64,000 bases of DNA from Alcaligenaceae bacterium SAGV5 (GTDB lineage: Bacteria > Pseudomonadota > Gammaproteobacteria > Burkholderiales > Burkholderiaceae_B): NCBI GenBank assembly GCA_009360345.1, contig SPDP01000001.1, positions 124,001 through 188,000 on the forward strand, read 5' to 3'. Below the pieces are notes generated by a model. That model was not told the origin of the DNA, did no database searches, and was given only the letters and a program-made list of their open reading frames with translations. Both the position numbers and the translations under genes were made by a program. This document shows, one piece after another, positions 17,412 through 27,921 of the stretch. The stretch's first letter is position 1, and each line of letters begins with the position of its first letter.

Positions 17412-20400
17412 GGCGTACCGCCCGGCTGGCCCGCCGGGGCCGCGCGCCGCGCTCGCCTGCGGTTCATCGCGTGTCCCAGGCGGTCGAACATCAGGTAGAT
17501 GACGGGCGTCGTGAACAGCGTCAGCAACTGGCTGACCAGCAGGCCGCCCACCATCACGATGCCCAGCGGCTGGCGCAGCTCGGCGCCGCTGCCGGTGCTG
17601 AGCATCAGCGGCACGGCGCCGAACAGCGCGGCGAAGGTGGTCATCAGGATCGGCCGGAAGCGCAGCAGCGCCGCCTGGTGGATGGCATCGCGCGGCGCCA
17701 TGCCCTGCTTGCGCTCGGCCTCGAGCGCGAAGTCGATCATCATGATGGCGTTCTTCTTCACGATGCCGATCAGCAGGATGATCCCGATGATGCCGATCAT
17801 GTCGAGGTCGTTGCCCGCGATCATCAGCGCCAGCAGGGCGCCCACGCCGGCCGAGGGCAGGGTGGACAGGATGGTGATGGGGTGGATGTAGCTCTCATAC
17901 AGCACGCCCAGCACGATGTACATCGTGGCGATGGCGGCCAGGATCAGCAGCAGCGTGCTGTTCAGCGAGGCCTGGAAGGCCTGGGCGGCGCCCTGGAAGC
18001 TGGTCTGTATCCCCAGCGGCATGCCGATCTCGTGCTCGGCCTGCAGGATGGCGTCGACCGCGCCGCTGAGCGAGCCGCCATGGGCCAGGTTGAACGAGAC
18101 CGTGGCCGACGGGAACTGCCCCAGGTGGTTGATCGACAGCGCGGTGGTGCGTTCGGACACCTGCACGATGTTGGTGAGCGGGACCTGCTGGCCGTCGGCG
18201 GTCGCCACGTATATCTGCGACAGCGACGACGGGTCCTGCCGGAACTGCGGCGCGACTTCCAGCACCACGCGGTACTGGTTGGCCTGGGTGAAGATGGTCG
18301 AGATCAGCCGCTGGCCCAGCGCGTCGTACAGCGCATTGTTGATGTCGGCCGCGGTCACGCCCAGCCGCGAGGCGGCGTTGCGGTCGATCTCGACGTAGGT
18401 CTGCAGGCCTCGGTCCTGCAGGTCGTGGGTCACGTCGGCCAGTTGTGGCAGTTGCCTGAGCCGGTCGACCAGCTTGCGCGTCCAGGTGCCCAGGGTGTCC
18501 AGGTCGGGGTCCTGCAGCGTGAACTGGTACTGGGTGCGGCTGACGCTGTCCTCGATGGTCAGGTCCTGCACCGGCTGCATGTACATCCGCAGGTCTTCCA
18601 GCTTGTCCAGTTGCGGCTGCAGGCGGGCGATCACCTGCGTCGCCGACGCGTTGCGCTCGTCGTGCGGCTTCAGGTTGATCTGCAGCCGGCCGGCGTTGAG
18701 CGTGGCGTTGGTGCCGTCCACGCCGATGAAGGACGATAGGCTGGCCACGTCCGGGTCCCGCAGGATGATGTCGGCCGCCGCCTGCTGGCGCCGCGCCATG
18801 GCGGCGAAGGACACCGACGGCGAGCTTTCGCTGATGGCCTGGATGACGCCGGTGTCCTGCTGCGGAAAGAAGCCCTTGGGGATGACGACGTACAGCAGCA
18901 CCGTCAGCGCCAGCGTGCCCAGCGCGACCAGCAGGGTCAGCGGCTGGTGCGCCAGCACCCAGCGCAGCATGCGGTCGTAGCCGGCGATGATGCGGTCGAA
19001 CCATTCGCCGCTCTTGCGGTAGAACCGGCCCTGTTCTTCGTCGGGGATGTGGCGCAGGTACTTCGAGCACATCATGGGGGTCAGGCTGAGCGAGACCACC
19101 AGCGAGATCAGGATGGAGACCGCCAGCGTGATGGCGAACTCGCGGAACAGCCGGCCGATCACGTCGCCCATGAACAGCAGGGGAATCAGCACGGCGATCA
19201 GCGAGAACGTGAGCGAGATCAGCGTGAAGCCGATCTGCGCCGCGCCCTTCAGGGCGGCCTGGGCCGGCGTCTCGCCCTGCTCCAGGTAGCGGGCGATGTT
19301 CTCGATCATGACGATGGCGTCGTCCACCACGAAGCCGGTGGCGATGGTCAGCGCCATCAGCGTGAGGTTGTTGACGCTGAAGCCGGCCAGGTACATGACG
19401 CCGAATGTGCCGATCAGCGACAGCGGGACGACCACGCTGGGAATGATGGTGGCGGTGAGGTTGCGCAGGAACACGAAGGTGACCATGACCACCAGCGCGA
19501 CCGCCAGCATCAGCTCGAACTGCACGTCCTTGACGGACGCGCGGATGGATTCGGTGCGGTCCGACAGCACGGCCACGTCCAGCGTGCTGGGCAGCGCCGC
19601 CTGCAGGTCGGGCAGCAGCTTGCGGATGTTGTCCACCACCTGGATCACGTTGGCGCCGGGCTGGCGCTGCACGTTCAGCAGGATGGCCGGCTGGCCGTTG
19701 GCCCAGGCGGCCTGGCGGGTGTTTTCGGCGTCGCGCTCGATCTCGGCCACGTCCGACAGGCGCACCGGCGCGTTGTTGGCATAGGCGATGATCAGGTCGC
19801 GGTATTGCTCGATGGTCTTCAACTGGTCGTTGGCGTCGAGCGTGGTGGCGCGTGTGGGGCCGTCGAAGTTGCCCTTGGGCTGGTTGACGTTGGCGCCGGT
19901 GATGGCGGTGCGCACGTTGCTGAGGTTCAGCCCCACCGAGGCCAGCGCGCGGGGATTCGCGCGGATGCGGACGGCGGGGCGCTGGCCGCCGGCGATGCTG
20001 ACCAGGCCCACGCCCGATACTTGCGAGATCTTCTGCGCCATGCGGGTGTCCACCAGGTCGCGCACCTGGTAGAGCGGCAGCGTCGGAGAACTGATCGCCA
20101 GCGTCAGGACCGGCGTATCGGCGGGGTTGACCTTGTTGTAGATGGGCGGCGCGGGCAGGTCGTTGGGCAGCAGGTTCGAGCCGGCGTTGATGGCGGCCTG
20201 GACCTCCTGCTCGGCCACGTCCAACTGCAGGTCGAGGTTGAACTTCAGGGTGATGACCGAGGCGCCGCCGGAACTGATGGAGGACATCTGGTTCAGGCCG
20301 GGCATCTGGCCGAACTGGCGCTCCAGCGGCGCCGTTACCAGCGAGGTCATGACGTCGGGGCTGGCGCCGGGGTATTGCGTGACCACCTGGATGGTCGGGT

Positions 20401-20524
20401 AGTCGACCTCGGGCAGGGCCGAGACCGGCAGCAGCTTGTAGGCGATCAGGCCGGACAGCAGGATCGCCACCATCGCCAGCGACGTGGCGATGGGGCGCAG
20501 GATGAACAGCCGCGACGGATTCAT
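17408..20524 (-). CDS. mdtB: RND multidrug efflux permease, MdtB/MuxB type
   Basis: 1038-residue RND permease, same length as its partner. It starts [20 protein letters not shown], then [17 protein letters not shown], the MdtB hallmark. The proton relay is [20 protein letters not shown] in TM4. The C-terminal half repeats the fold with [19 protein letters not shown]. It lies between the adaptor gene and the second permease and overlaps each by 4 nt, so the two permeases are made at coupled rates for a heteromeric pump. Confidence 0.93.
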   Translation of the reverse strand: MNPSRLFILRPIATSLAMVAILLSGLIAYKLLPVSALPEVDYPTIQVVTQYPGASPDVMTSLVTAPLERQFGQMPGLNQMSSISSGGASVITLKFNLDLQLDVAEQEVQAAINAGSNLLPNDLPAPPIYNKVNPADTPVLTLAISSPTLPLYQVRDLVDTRMAQKISQVSGVGLVSIAGGQRPAVRIRANPRALASVGLNLSNVRTAITGANVNQPKGNFDGPTRATTLDANDQLKTIEQYRDLIIAYANNAPVRLSDVAEIERDAENTRQAAWANGQPAILLNVQRQPGANVIQVVDNIRKLLPDLQAALPSTLDVAVLSDRTESIRASVKDVQFELMLAVALVVMVTFVFLRNLTATIIPSVVVPLSLIGTFGVMYLAGFSVNNLTLMALTIATGFVVDDAIVMIENIARYLEQGETPAQAALKGAAQIGFTLISLTFSLIAVLIPLLFMGDVIGRLFREFAITLAVSILISLVVSLSLTPMMCSKYLRHIPDEEQGRFYRKSGEWFDRIIAGYDRMLRWVLAHQPLTLLVALGTLALTVLLYVVIPKGFFPQQDTGVIQAISESSPSVSFAAMARRQQAAADIILRDPDVASLSSFIGVDGTNATLNAGRLQINLKPHDERNASATQVIARLQPQLDKLEDLRMYMQPVQDLTIEDSVSRTQYQFTLQDPDLDTLGTWTRKLVDRLRQLPQLADVTHDLQDRGLQTYVEIDRNAASRLGVTAADINNALYDALGQRLISTIFTQANQYRVVLEVAPQFRQDPSSLSQIYVATADGQQVPLTNIVQVSERTTALSINHLGQFPSATVSFNLAHGGSLSGAVDAILQAEHEIGMPLGIQTSFQGAAQAFQASLNSTLLLILAAIATMYIVLGVLYESYIHPITILSTLPSAGVGALLALMIAGNDLDMIGIIGIILLIGIVKKNAIMMIDFALEAERKQGMAPRDAIHQAALLRFRPILMTTFAALFGAVPLMLSTGSGAELRQPLGIVMVGGLLVSQLLTLFTTPVIYLMFDRLGHAMNRRRARRAAPAGQPGGTP

Positions 20525-21840
20525 GGCGCGGCGCGTCCGTTGCCGCGGCGGCGCGCGCCCTGGCTGGCGCCGCGCTGCAACTGCGAGCCGGCCGCCTCGG
20601 GCACGGTCTCGCTGCCGGTCACGACCTGGACCTGGGCGCCGTCGCGCAGGCGGTCCACGCCCTCGACCACGATGCGGTCACCGGGCTTGAGCCCCTCTTG
20701 CACCGATACCCGTTCGCCATCGCTCGGGCCGAGCTTGATCACGCGTAGCGAGACGGTGTTGTCGTCGTTGACGACGTAGACGAAGGTGCCGGGCGAGCCC
20801 CGCTGTACCGCCCCCGTCGGTATGATCGTGGCGCCGGCCAGCGTGCGCACGTGCAGCCGGGTGTTGACGAACTGGTTGGGGAACAGGCTTTCGTCCTTGT
20901 TCTCGAAGCGGGCCTTGAGCTTGACCGTGCCGGTGGTCGTGTCGATCTGGTTGTCCACCGTGGTCAGCACGCCGTCGGCGAGGTGGCGCACGTCGGCGCG
21001 GTCGTAGGCCTGGACGGCCAGGGTCTTGCCCGCCCGCAACTGGGTCAGCACGTCGGGCAGGTCGCCCTCGGCGATGGTGAACAGCAGGGAAATGGGCTGG
21101 GTCTGGGTAATGATGACCAGGCCGTTGGTATCGCTGCTGCGCACCAGGTTGCCCAGGTCGACCTGGCGCAGGCCCAGGCGGCCGGCGATCGGCGCGGTGA
21201 CGCGGGTGTAGTCGAGTTGCAGCTTGGCGTTGTCCACCGCCGCCTGGTTGGTCTTGAGCGTGCCTTCGTACTGCCGGACCAGGGCCGCCTGCGTGTCCAC
21301 CTGCTGGCGCGCGATGGAGTCCTGCGCGTACAGGGTCTGGTAGCGTTCGAGATCGCGCCGCGCGTTGTCGAGCTGGGCGCGGTTCTGTTCCAGCGTGCCC
21401 TGGGCCTGGGCCAGCGCCACCTGATAGGGGCGGGGGTCGATCTGCACCAGCAGGTCGCCGGCCTTGACGAGCTGGCCCTCCTGGAAAAAGATCTTCTGCA
21501 GTTCGCCGTCCACCTTGCTGCGCACGGTGGCCGTGTTGTACGCGGTGACGGTGCCCAGCGCCTTCAGGTAGACCTTCATGTCCTCGGCCCGGGCGGGCGA
21601 GACCCGGACCGGCGTGGCGGCCTGGAAGCCGCCCGGCCCGCCTGGCCCCCCGGGGCCGCGCGGCGCGCCGGCCCCCGGCTTGCCCGCGTCGGGAGCCGCC
21701 TGCTGGCGCGCATGCCACCACCAGTAGCCGCCGCCGGCCAGGGCGACCACGACCGCCAGCCAGAGCCAGCGCTGTTTTTTCTTGCCGTTCGACGTGGAAG
21801 AAGACGGAGCCCGTGCGGGCTGGGGGGGAATATCGGCCAT
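20521..21840 (-). CDS. mdtA: RND efflux periplasmic adaptor, MdtA/MuxA type
   Basis: 439-residue membrane-fusion protein that links the MdtBC-type permeases to the outer-membrane channel. A single N-terminal membrane segment (about residues 25-45) follows a basic KKKQR. A Gly/Pro-rich linker with [10 protein letters not shown] comes next (about 60-75). Then come the lipoyl/hairpin domains ([30 protein letters not shown]-like coiled coil) and beta-barrel domains ending in a basic tail. First gene of the four-gene operon. Its 139-nt upstream region contains two closely spaced CGAAATCG-like repeats near 21955-21975; no regulator gene lies beside it. Confidence 0.92.
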   Translation of the reverse strand: MADIPPQPARAPSSSTSNGKKKQRWLWLAVVVALAGGGYWWWHARQQAAPDAGKPGAGAPRGPGGPGGPGGFQAATPVRVSPARAEDMKVYLKALGTVTAYNTATVRSKVDGELQKIFFQEGQLVKAGDLLVQIDPRPYQVALAQAQGTLEQNRAQLDNARRDLERYQTLYAQDSIARQQVDTQAALVRQYEGTLKTNQAAVDNAKLQLDYTRVTAPIAGRLGLRQVDLGNLVRSSDTNGLVIITQTQPISLLFTIAEGDLPDVLTQLRAGKTLAVQAYDRADVRHLADGVLTTVDNQIDTTTGTVKLKARFENKDESLFPNQFVNTRLHVRTLAGATIIPTGAVQRGSPGTFVYVVNDDNTVSLRVIKLGPSDGERVSVQEGLKPGDRIVVEGVDRLRDGAQVQVVTGSETVPEAAGSQLQRGASQGARRRGNGRAAP

Positions 21841-21979
21841 GGGGTTCCAGAAAAGGCTTGCCTGATTCGCGCCGCGCGGAAAATGCCCCCGGTCGCGGCG
21901 CCCTCTAAGGTATTCCAGTTGCGACGCAATGTGTTGACCGGAAGCCCCGGTTTGAAATCGATCGAAATCGTTTGTTGCC

Positions 21980-22780
21980 TCAGTCCCGACATTCTGCCCG
22001 CGGACCGGCGCGGAAACCGGCTGGGAATTGCCCTGGGGTGCGCGCCACGGCCAGCGCGACGACCGAGGCCGCCCCGGCCATCCGCAGCGCGGCCGCCGCC
22101 GCGTGCAGGGTGCTGCCCGTGGTCATGACGTCGTCCACCAGCCCGATGCGCAGCCCCCCGGCCTGGGGGGAGCAGGCATACAGCCCCCGCACCGCTGCGC
22201 GGCGTCCCAGCCGTCCCAGGCTGCTCTGCTTGGCCTGTTCGCGGCATCGGCGCAGCAGGTCATGGCGGATCGGCAGGGCCAGGTCCCGGCCCAGGGCGCG
22301 GGCGATCTCGGCGGCGGGATTGAAACCGCGCCGCCGCAGCGAGGCGAAGGAGGCCGGAATGGGAACCAGTACGGTGTCCGGCTCCAGTGGCCGGGCCTGA
22401 TGGCGCACGGCTTCGGCCAGCAGGTTGCCCAGCAGGTCGGCCCGCCCGTAGCGGCGGCCGTTCTTCAATTGCAGTATCAGGGCATCGGCCGGCGGCGCGT
22501 AGTCGAAGGCGATGATGGTGCGCGAGAACGCGGGCGCGAGGCCGGCGCAATCGGGGCAGGCGGTGCCGTGCTCCGGCAGGGGCAGCGCGCAGCGGCCGCA
22601 GCGCCACGGCAGGCCGAGCCCGGGCGGGGTGCGCGCCGTCCAGCAGATGGTGTCCTCGCACGCGGCGCACAGCATGCCGCCCCGGCCGCGGCCGGTGCAC
22701 AACGGGCAGTCGGAGGGTACGGATGCGCGCAGGCTGGCGGCCAGCAACCGCCAGCGCGGCGCGAAGAAGGGTCCGGGCAT
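21980..22780 (-). CDS. ComF family phosphoribosyltransferase-like protein
   Basis: 266-residue ComF homologue. The N-terminal zinc-ribbon cysteines are present (CPLCTGRGRGGMLCAAC at about 24-40, CGRCALPLPEHGTACPDC at about 61-78). The C-terminal PRTase-fold motif is VDDVMTTGSTLHAA (about 215-228), preceded by LVPIPASFASLRRRGFNPA. ComF proteins are needed for DNA uptake in naturally competent bacteria, although many copies sit in non-competent species. Convergent or divergent competence partners are not seen here. It diverges from the BioC-like methyltransferase gene. Confidence 0.93.
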   Translation of the reverse strand: MPGPFFAPRWRLLAASLRASVPSDCPLCTGRGRGGMLCAACEDTICWTARTPPGLGLPWRCGRCALPLPEHGTACPDCAGLAPAFSRTIIAFDYAPPADALILQLKNGRRYGRADLLGNLLAEAVRHQARPLEPDTVLVPIPASFASLRRRGFNPAAEIARALGRDLALPIRHDLLRRCREQAKQSSLGRLGRRAAVRGLYACSPQAGGLRIGLVDDVMTTGSTLHAAAAALRMAGAASVVALAVARTPGQFPAGFRAGPRAECRD

Positions 22781-22882
22781 GAAAAACCTGTCGGTGGCAT
22801 CATGGAGGCTGGGCGGGGTCGCCGCGCCCAGGCGCGTCTGCGCCGCAGTTTAGGAATTCCTCGGATTTTCGTGCGTGTTGCA

Positions 22883-23830
22883 ATGACAGAAAGCTCCCAT
22901 CCAGAACGTCTGCCGTCGCTGCCGCTGGCGCGCGAGCACGTCGCGCTGCAGTTCGGGCGCCGGGGGGACCTGGAGACCGCGCAGTTCCTGTACGGCGAGA
23001 TCGGCGCCCGCATGTTCGAGCGCCTGGAGTACATCCGGCTGGCGCCCAGGGCCATGCTGGACGCGGGTTGCGGCGCCGGCGCGGCGCTGGAGCGCCTCCA
23101 GGCGCGCTATCCCGCGGCCGCCTATACCGGCGTGGACCTGAGCGCCGCCGTGCTGGCCCATGCGCGCCGGCTGCACCTGCCGTCGTCGATGGGCGCCCGC
23201 CTGCGCCATTCCGCGCTCAAGCTGGCCGGCCGCGGCGCGCCGCCGCTGCCGGCGTTCGTCCAGGCCGACATGGCCGCCACGGGCCTGCCACCCGAGTCGC
23301 TGGACCTGGTCTGGTCCAACATGGCGCTGCACTGGCACCCCGAGCCGCACGCGGTGCTGGCCGAATGGCGCCGCCTGCTGCGCGTGGGCGGGCTGGCGAT
23401 GTTCAGCTGCCTGGGACCCGCGACGTTTCGCGAGCTGCGCGAGGCGGTGGCGCGGGCTGGCCTGGATACGGCCACGCCCGAGTTCGTCGACATGCACGAC
23501 TTCGGCGACCTGCTGATCGAGAACGGCTTCGCGGACCCGGTCATGGACCAGGAGGTGCTCACCTTCACCTATCGGCACGCCGACAGCCTGCTTGATGACG
23601 TGCGGCGGCTGGGCGGCAATCCGGCGCGGGGCCGCAGGCGGGGCCTGGCCACGCCCGCGTGGCGCGCCCGGTTGGTCGAGGCCATCGAGGCCGGACGCGG
23701 GCCGGACGGTCTGATCCGCCTGACGGCCGAGGTCGCGTACGGCCATGCGTGGCGGGCCGCGTCGTACCGGTCGGCCCCCGGCGAGACGCATATTCCGGTC
23801 TCGTCCATAGGGCGGGGCGGGGTGCGCTGA
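22883..23830 (+). CDS. SAM-dependent methyltransferase, BioC-like
   Basis: 315-residue class I methyltransferase. The SAM-binding motif I is MLDAGCGAGAALERL (about residues 55-69), with YTGVDLS for motif II and DLVWSNMALHWHPEPHAVLAEWRRLLRVGG for the motif IV-V region. N-terminal FGRRGDLETAQFLYGEIGARMFERLEY resembles BioC (malonyl-ACP O-methyltransferase of biotin synthesis) and NDUFAF5-like proteins. No other bio gene is present, so BioC is likely but not proven. The length is some 50 residues above BioC because of an insert around SSMGARLRHSALKLAGRG and an extended tail. The ATG at 22883 was chosen; an in-frame GTG lies just upstream. Confidence 0.8.
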   Translation: MTESSHPERLPSLPLAREHVALQFGRRGDLETAQFLYGEIGARMFERLEYIRLAPRAMLDAGCGAGAALERLQARYPAAAYTGVDLSAAVLAHARRLHLPSSMGARLRHSALKLAGRGAPPLPAFVQADMAATGLPPESLDLVWSNMALHWHPEPHAVLAEWRRLLRVGGLAMFSCLGPATFRELREAVARAGLDTATPEFVDMHDFGDLLIENGFADPVMDQEVLTFTYRHADSLLDDVRRLGGNPARGRRRGLATPAWRARLVEAIEAGRGPDGLIRLTAEVAYGHAWRAASYRSAPGETHIPVSSIGRGGVR

Positions 23831-23851
23831 GCCCGCTCAAAGCGCCTCGGG

Positions 23852-23881
23852 TTGCTGGTCATGTCTGGCACCCCGTATAAT
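23852..23881 (+). promoter_or_regulatory. sigma-70 promoter of the cytochrome oxidase operon
   Basis: TTGCTG at 23852-23857 and a perfect TATAAT at 23876-23881, separated by 18 bp. It leaves an untranslated leader of about 130 nt before the coxB ATG, with an AT-rich patch (AAGATAATTATTTACC) just downstream. Confidence 0.65.
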
Positions 23882-24019
23882 CCTGCGATTCTATGCGCTC
23901 GCAAGATAATTATTTACCAAGGCGCATGGTGAGGAGTTTTGTGGCGGTGGGGGCCCGCGCAAGCTGCGCACGGTGTCGGCTGCCTGAATAACACTAAACG
24001 CTGTTCTTCGAGGTCGGAC

Positions 24020-25180
24020 ATGAAGAAGTGGTTGGGTGGGTCGTTGGGGGCGTTGATGGTCAGCATGCTGACCGGCAACGCAGCATTTGCCGTCAACGAC
24101 AGCGTGGGCGGCCCGAAAGTCAATCAGCTCAATCTGCACGAGCCTGTCACCAGCATCGCCGCGCAGATCGAGTGGCTGCACTGGATGATGCTGGCCATCT
24201 GTATCGTCATCTTCATCGCGGTGTTCGCGGTGATGTTCTATTCCATCTGGGCGCACCGGAAGTCGCGCGGGGCCAAGCCCGCGTCGTTCCACGAGAGCAT
24301 AGGCGTCGAAGTCGCCTGGACCGTGATTCCGTTCCTGATCGTCATCGGCATGGCCCTGCCGGCCACCAAGACGGTGGTCGCGATGAAGGACACGTCCAAT
24401 GCCGACGTGACCGTGAAGGCCACCGGCTACCAGTGGAAATGGGGCTACGACTACCTGAACGGCGAAGGCGAGGGCATTTCCTTCCTGTCCAACCTGTCCA
24501 CCCCGATGGAGCAGCGCAACGGTACCGAGCCCAAGGGCGACAACTACCTGATCGAGGTCGACAACCCGCTGGTCGTGCCGGTCAACAAGAAGGTCCGTGT
24601 CATCACCACCGCCAACGACGTCATCCACGCCTGGATGGTGCCGGCTTTCGGCGTCAAGCAGGACGCGATCCCCGGCTTCGTGCGCGACACCTGGTTCCGC
24701 GCCGAGAAAACCGGCGAGTTCCGCGGCCAGTGCGCGGAACTCTGTGGCAAGGACCACGCCTTCATGCCCATCGTCGTGAAGGTCGTGTCCCAGGAAGACT
24801 ATAGTAAGTGGGTCGAGGAGCAGAAGGCCAAGCTGGCCGCTCAGGCCGACGACCCCAACAAGACCTGGACCGCCGACGAGCTGAAGACCCGCGGCGAAAA
24901 GGTGTTCGCGTCCAACTGCGTGGCCTGTCACCAGGCCAACGGCAAGGGCGTGCCGGGCACCTTCCCCGCGCTGGACGCCGATCCGACCGTACTGGGTCCC
25001 AAGGACAAGCAGATCGAGACCTTGCTGAAGGGCCGTCCGGGCACCGCCATGGCCTCGTTCGCGCACTTGTCCGACGTGGAAATCGCCGCGGCCATCACCT
25101 ACACCCGCAATGCCTGGAGCAATGCGGGCAAGGGCCAGGATCCCGTCGTGCAGCCGGCCGATGTGAAGTCAGCCCGCTAA
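24020..25180 (+). CDS. coxB: cytochrome c oxidase subunit II (with fused cytochrome c domain)
   Basis: 386-residue subunit of an aa3-type oxidase; it takes electrons from cytochrome c through the binuclear CuA centre. Signal peptide (1-23), two membrane segments (about 48-70 and 92-112), then the CuA cupredoxin domain with [12 protein letters not shown] and the ligand cluster [14 protein letters not shown] (about 237-250). A C-terminal cytochrome c domain is fused, with haem site CVACH (about residues 301-305). This makes it a caa3-like subunit II of betaproteobacteria. The start at 24020 excludes a spurious N-terminal extension. First gene of the operon, behind the 23852-23881 promoter. Confidence 0.97.
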   Translation: MKKWLGGSLGALMVSMLTGNAAFAVNDSVGGPKVNQLNLHEPVTSIAAQIEWLHWMMLAICIVIFIAVFAVMFYSIWAHRKSRGAKPASFHESIGVEVAWTVIPFLIVIGMALPATKTVVAMKDTSNADVTVKATGYQWKWGYDYLNGEGEGISFLSNLSTPMEQRNGTEPKGDNYLIEVDNPLVVPVNKKVRVITTANDVIHAWMVPAFGVKQDAIPGFVRDTWFRAEKTGEFRGQCAELCGKDHAFMPIVVKVVSQEDYSKWVEEQKAKLAAQADDPNKTWTADELKTRGEKVFASNCVACHQANGKGVPGTFPALDADPTVLGPKDKQIETLLKGRPGTAMASFAHLSDVEIAAAITYTRNAWSNAGKGQDPVVQPADVKSAR

Positions 25181-25188
25181 GGACGCGC

Positions 25189-25209
25189 GGCCGCCCCGGT
25201 GGGGCGGCC
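25189..25209 (+). other. intercistronic hairpin between coxB and ctaD
   Basis: GGCCGCCCC and GGGGCGGCC form a perfect 9-bp stem with a GGT loop, 8 nt after the coxB stop and 83 nt before ctaD. No U tract follows. It could be a partial terminator or an RNA-processing/stability element that sets the subunit II to subunit I ratio. Confidence 0.5.
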
Positions 25210-25292
25210 ATGCAATACCGGTTCAGTTTTCACATATTGAGCGCCTTCGTCACGATAGCGAAGACAGCAGTACGGAGCAGCAAGGAGCCATC

Positions 25293-26894
25293 ATGAGCAG
25301 CACCGCGATCGATCACGCCCACGGGCACGATCATGACGACCACGCCCACGGTCATCCGACTGGCTGGCGGCGCTGGCTGTTCGCCACGAACCACAAAGAT
25401 ATCGGTACGATGTACCTGATCTTTTCCTTCACGATGCTGCTGGAAGGCGGACTGCTCGCGCTGCTGCTGCGCACCGAGCTGTTCGAGCCGGGCATCCAGT
25501 TCTTCCAGCCCGAACTGTTCAACCAGTTCACCACCATGCATGGCCTGATCATGGTGTTCGGCGCGATCATGCCGGCCTTCGTGGGCTTCGCGAACTGGAT
25601 GATCCCGCTGCAGATCGGCGCCTCGGACATGGCCTTCGCGCGGATGAACAACTTCAGCTTCTGGCTGCTGCCCGTCGCCGCCATCCTGCTGACGGTCTCG
25701 TTCTTCGTGCCCGGCGGCGCCACCGCCGCGGGCTGGACGCTGTACGCGCCGCTGTCGGTCCAGATGGGCCCGGGCATGGACTTCGCGATCTTCGCGGTCC
25801 ACATCATGGGCGCTTCGTCCATCATGGGCTCGATCAACATCATCGTGACCGTCCTGAACATGCGCGCGCCCGGCATGACGCTGATGAAGATGCCGCTGTT
25901 CTGCTGGACCTGGCTCATCACCGCCTACCTGCTGATCGCCGTGATGCCCGTGCTGGCCGGCGCCATCACCATGGTGCTGACCGACCGCCACTTCGGCACC
26001 TCGTTCTTCAACGCGGCCGGCGGCGGCGACCCGGTCATGTACCAGCACATCTTCTGGTTCTTCGGGCACCCCGAGGTCTACATCATGATCTTGCCGGCGT
26101 TCGGCATCGTGTCGGCCATCGTCCCGGTGTTCGCCCGCAAGCGCCTGTTCGGCTATGCCTCCATGGTGTATGCCACGGCCTCGATCGCCATCCTGTCGTT
26201 CATCGTGTGGGCCCACCACATGTTCACGACCGGCATGCCCGTCACCGGCCAGTTGTTCTTCATGTACGCGACCATGCTGATCGCGGTGCCGACCGGCGTG
26301 AAGATCTTCAACTGGCTGGCCACCATGTGGCGCGGCTCCATGACTTTCGAGACGCCGATGCTGTTCGCGATCGGCTTCATCTTCGTGTTCACGATGGGCG
26401 GCTTCACGGGCCTGATCCTGGCCGTGGCGCCCATCGACATCCAGGTGCAGGACACCTACTACGTGGTGGCGCATTTCCACTACGTGCTGGTGGCCGGTTC
26501 GCTGTTCGCGCTGTTCGGCGGCACCTACTACTGGCTGCCCAAGTGGACGGGCGTGATGTATGACGAAAAGCTGGGCAAGATCCACTTCTGGTCGTCGCTG
26601 ATCTCGTTCAACATCACTTTCTTCCCGATGCACTTCCTGGGCCTGGCCGGCATGCCCCGCCGCTATGCGGACTATGCCGCCCAGTTCACCGACTTCCACC
26701 AGATCGCCACCATCGGCGCCTTCTGGTTCGGTCTGTCGCAGCTGCTGTTCCTGTACGTCGTGCTGAAGGCCTACCGGGGCCATGGCGAGCCCGCTCCCGC
26801 CAATCCCTGGGGTGCCGAGGACGGCGGCCTGGAATGGACGCTTCCTTCGCCGGCGCCGTACCATTCGTTCGAAACGCCGCCCCAGGTCAAGTAG
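25293..26894 (+). CDS. ctaD: cytochrome c oxidase subunit I
   Basis: 533-residue catalytic subunit with 12 membrane helices that binds haem a, haem a3 and CuB and pumps protons. Visible are the His-rich N-terminus, [12 protein letters not shown], the first haem ligand in HGLIMVFG, the CuB/haem region [27 protein letters not shown] and the closing [18 protein letters not shown] with paired histidines. The E of GHPEVY marks the proton-pumping A1-type oxidase. AAGGAG precedes the ATG. Second gene of the operon; the next start lies right at its stop codon. Confidence 0.98.
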   Translation: MSSTAIDHAHGHDHDDHAHGHPTGWRRWLFATNHKDIGTMYLIFSFTMLLEGGLLALLLRTELFEPGIQFFQPELFNQFTTMHGLIMVFGAIMPAFVGFANWMIPLQIGASDMAFARMNNFSFWLLPVAAILLTVSFFVPGGATAAGWTLYAPLSVQMGPGMDFAIFAVHIMGASSIMGSINIIVTVLNMRAPGMTLMKMPLFCWTWLITAYLLIAVMPVLAGAITMVLTDRHFGTSFFNAAGGGDPVMYQHIFWFFGHPEVYIMILPAFGIVSAIVPVFARKRLFGYASMVYATASIAILSFIVWAHHMFTTGMPVTGQLFFMYATMLIAVPTGVKIFNWLATMWRGSMTFETPMLFAIGFIFVFTMGGFTGLILAVAPIDIQVQDTYYVVAHFHYVLVAGSLFALFGGTYYWLPKWTGVMYDEKLGKIHFWSSLISFNITFFPMHFLGLAGMPRRYADYAAQFTDFHQIATIGAFWFGLSQLLFLYVVLKAYRGHGEPAPANPWGAEDGGLEWTLPSPAPYHSFETPPQVK

Positions 26895-27005
26895 ATGGTC
26901 ACGTCCGAGCAGCGCCGCCGCAACCGGCGCACGGGCCTTGCGCTCGCAGTTCTGGTCGCCGCGTTTTTCCTCGCGGTGATCCTGCGCAAGGTCTTCCTCG
27001 GCTGA
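26895..27005 (+). CDS. cytochrome oxidase small assembly protein (36 aa)
   Basis: A 36-residue membrane peptide whose ATG directly follows the ctaD stop codon. It has a very basic head (EQRRRNRRTG) and one membrane helix of about 18 residues ending LRKVFLG. Betaproteobacterial oxidase operons commonly carry such a peptide at this place, described as a small assembly protein. Its placement between subunit I and Cox11 supports a role in oxidase maturation; mechanism unknown. The lack of a gap suggests translational coupling to ctaD. Confidence 0.75.
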   Translation: MVTSEQRRRNRRTGLALAVLVAAFFLAVILRKVFLG

Positions 27006-27030
27006 CCCGATACGTGTCGCAGGTGCCCGC

Positions 27031-27636
27031 ATGACGCATCCTGACCCCAGGCAACCCGCCAAGCCCGCGTCCGACAACCGTCGGATGCTGGGCAAGCTGG
27101 CCGTCATCATCGCGATGATGTTCGGCTTCGGCTATGCACTGGTTCCGATGTACCGCGCCATATGCGAGGTGACCGGCATCAACGTGTTGACCAAGGTCGA
27201 CGCCGATGCCGCCGCCTTCGCGCGCAATACGCAGGTCGACACCAGCCGTACCGTCAAGATCGTGTTCGACGCGAACATCCACGGTCCGTGGCGGTTCCGT
27301 CCGGTGCAGTCGTCCATGGACGTCAATCCGGGCGAGCTGGCGACCATCGTCTACGAAATCGCCAACCAGCAGGACCGTGAAATGGCGGGGCAGGCCATCC
27401 CCAGCTATGCGCCGATGGTGGCCGGCCAGTATTTCAAGAAGCTGGAATGCTTCTGTTTTTCCCAGCAGGACCTGAAAGCGCGCGAGACGCGCCAGTTCCC
27501 GGTGGTGTTCGTGGTGGATCCCAAGCTGCCGAAGGATGTGCATACGATCACGCTGTCGTACACGTTCTTCGAAATCAGCGGACGGTCCGCCGAGGCGCGG
27601 CCCGCCGGCGGCGCCGGGCCCGGAGGCGAGAGTTGA
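27031..27636 (+). CDS. ctaG: cytochrome c oxidase assembly protein CtaG/Cox11
   Basis: 201-residue copper chaperone that inserts CuB into subunit I. One N-terminal membrane anchor (about residues 24-44), then the periplasmic Ig-like domain with the copper motif ECFCFSQQ (about residues 137-144, Cys-x-Cys). It starts 25 nt after the small assembly gene and its TGA overlaps the TTG start of the DUF2970 gene. The tail is Gly/Ala/Pro-rich and slightly longer than usual. Confidence 0.96.
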   Translation: MTHPDPRQPAKPASDNRRMLGKLAVIIAMMFGFGYALVPMYRAICEVTGINVLTKVDADAAAFARNTQVDTSRTVKIVFDANIHGPWRFRPVQSSMDVNPGELATIVYEIANQQDREMAGQAIPSYAPMVAGQYFKKLECFCFSQQDLKARETRQFPVVFVVDPKLPKDVHTITLSYTFFEISGRSAEARPAGGAGPGGES

Positions 27637-27848
27637 GCGACGATCTGAAATCGGCGGCTGGCCGCAAGCTCAATTTCTTCCAGACCCTGGGCGCGGTGCT
27701 GTGGTCATTCACGGGCCTGCGGCGCGGGGCGGACTACCGCAACGACGCCGCCCGGCTCAATCCGATCTATGTCATCGTCGCCGGTGTCGTGATGGCGATG
27801 GTGTTTGTGGTAGTGCTGCTGCTGATCATCAGGGCGGTCGTCGGTTAG
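27633..27848 (+). CDS. DUF2970 domain-containing protein
   Basis: 71-residue protein with a short amphipathic head containing GAVLWSFTGLRRGADY and one C-terminal membrane helix (about residues 47-68). This is the DUF2970 pattern, found in proteobacteria beside cytochrome oxidase genes; function unknown. The start is TTG at 27633, four bases over the ctaG stop, with GGAGG six bases upstream. No ATG is available in the frame, so the rare start is well supported. Confidence 0.85.
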   Translation: MSDDLKSAAGRKLNFFQTLGAVLWSFTGLRRGADYRNDAARLNPIYVIVAGVVMAMVFVVVLLLIIRAVVG

Positions 27849-27921
27849 AAGAACAAGGATGGCCAGGAAGGCCGTCTCCGAATCATGTGCGGTTTTGTGG
27901 AATTCGCGAAGGAGAGTTGAG

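Noticed and set aside
14352-17498. 1048-codon plus-strand frame opposite MdtC
   Set aside because: Arg/His/Gln-rich antisense frame without motifs; the minus-strand permease is certain.
22260-22700. 146-codon frame within comF
   Set aside because: Shadow of comF in another frame; the zinc cysteines and PRTase motif are in the chosen frame.
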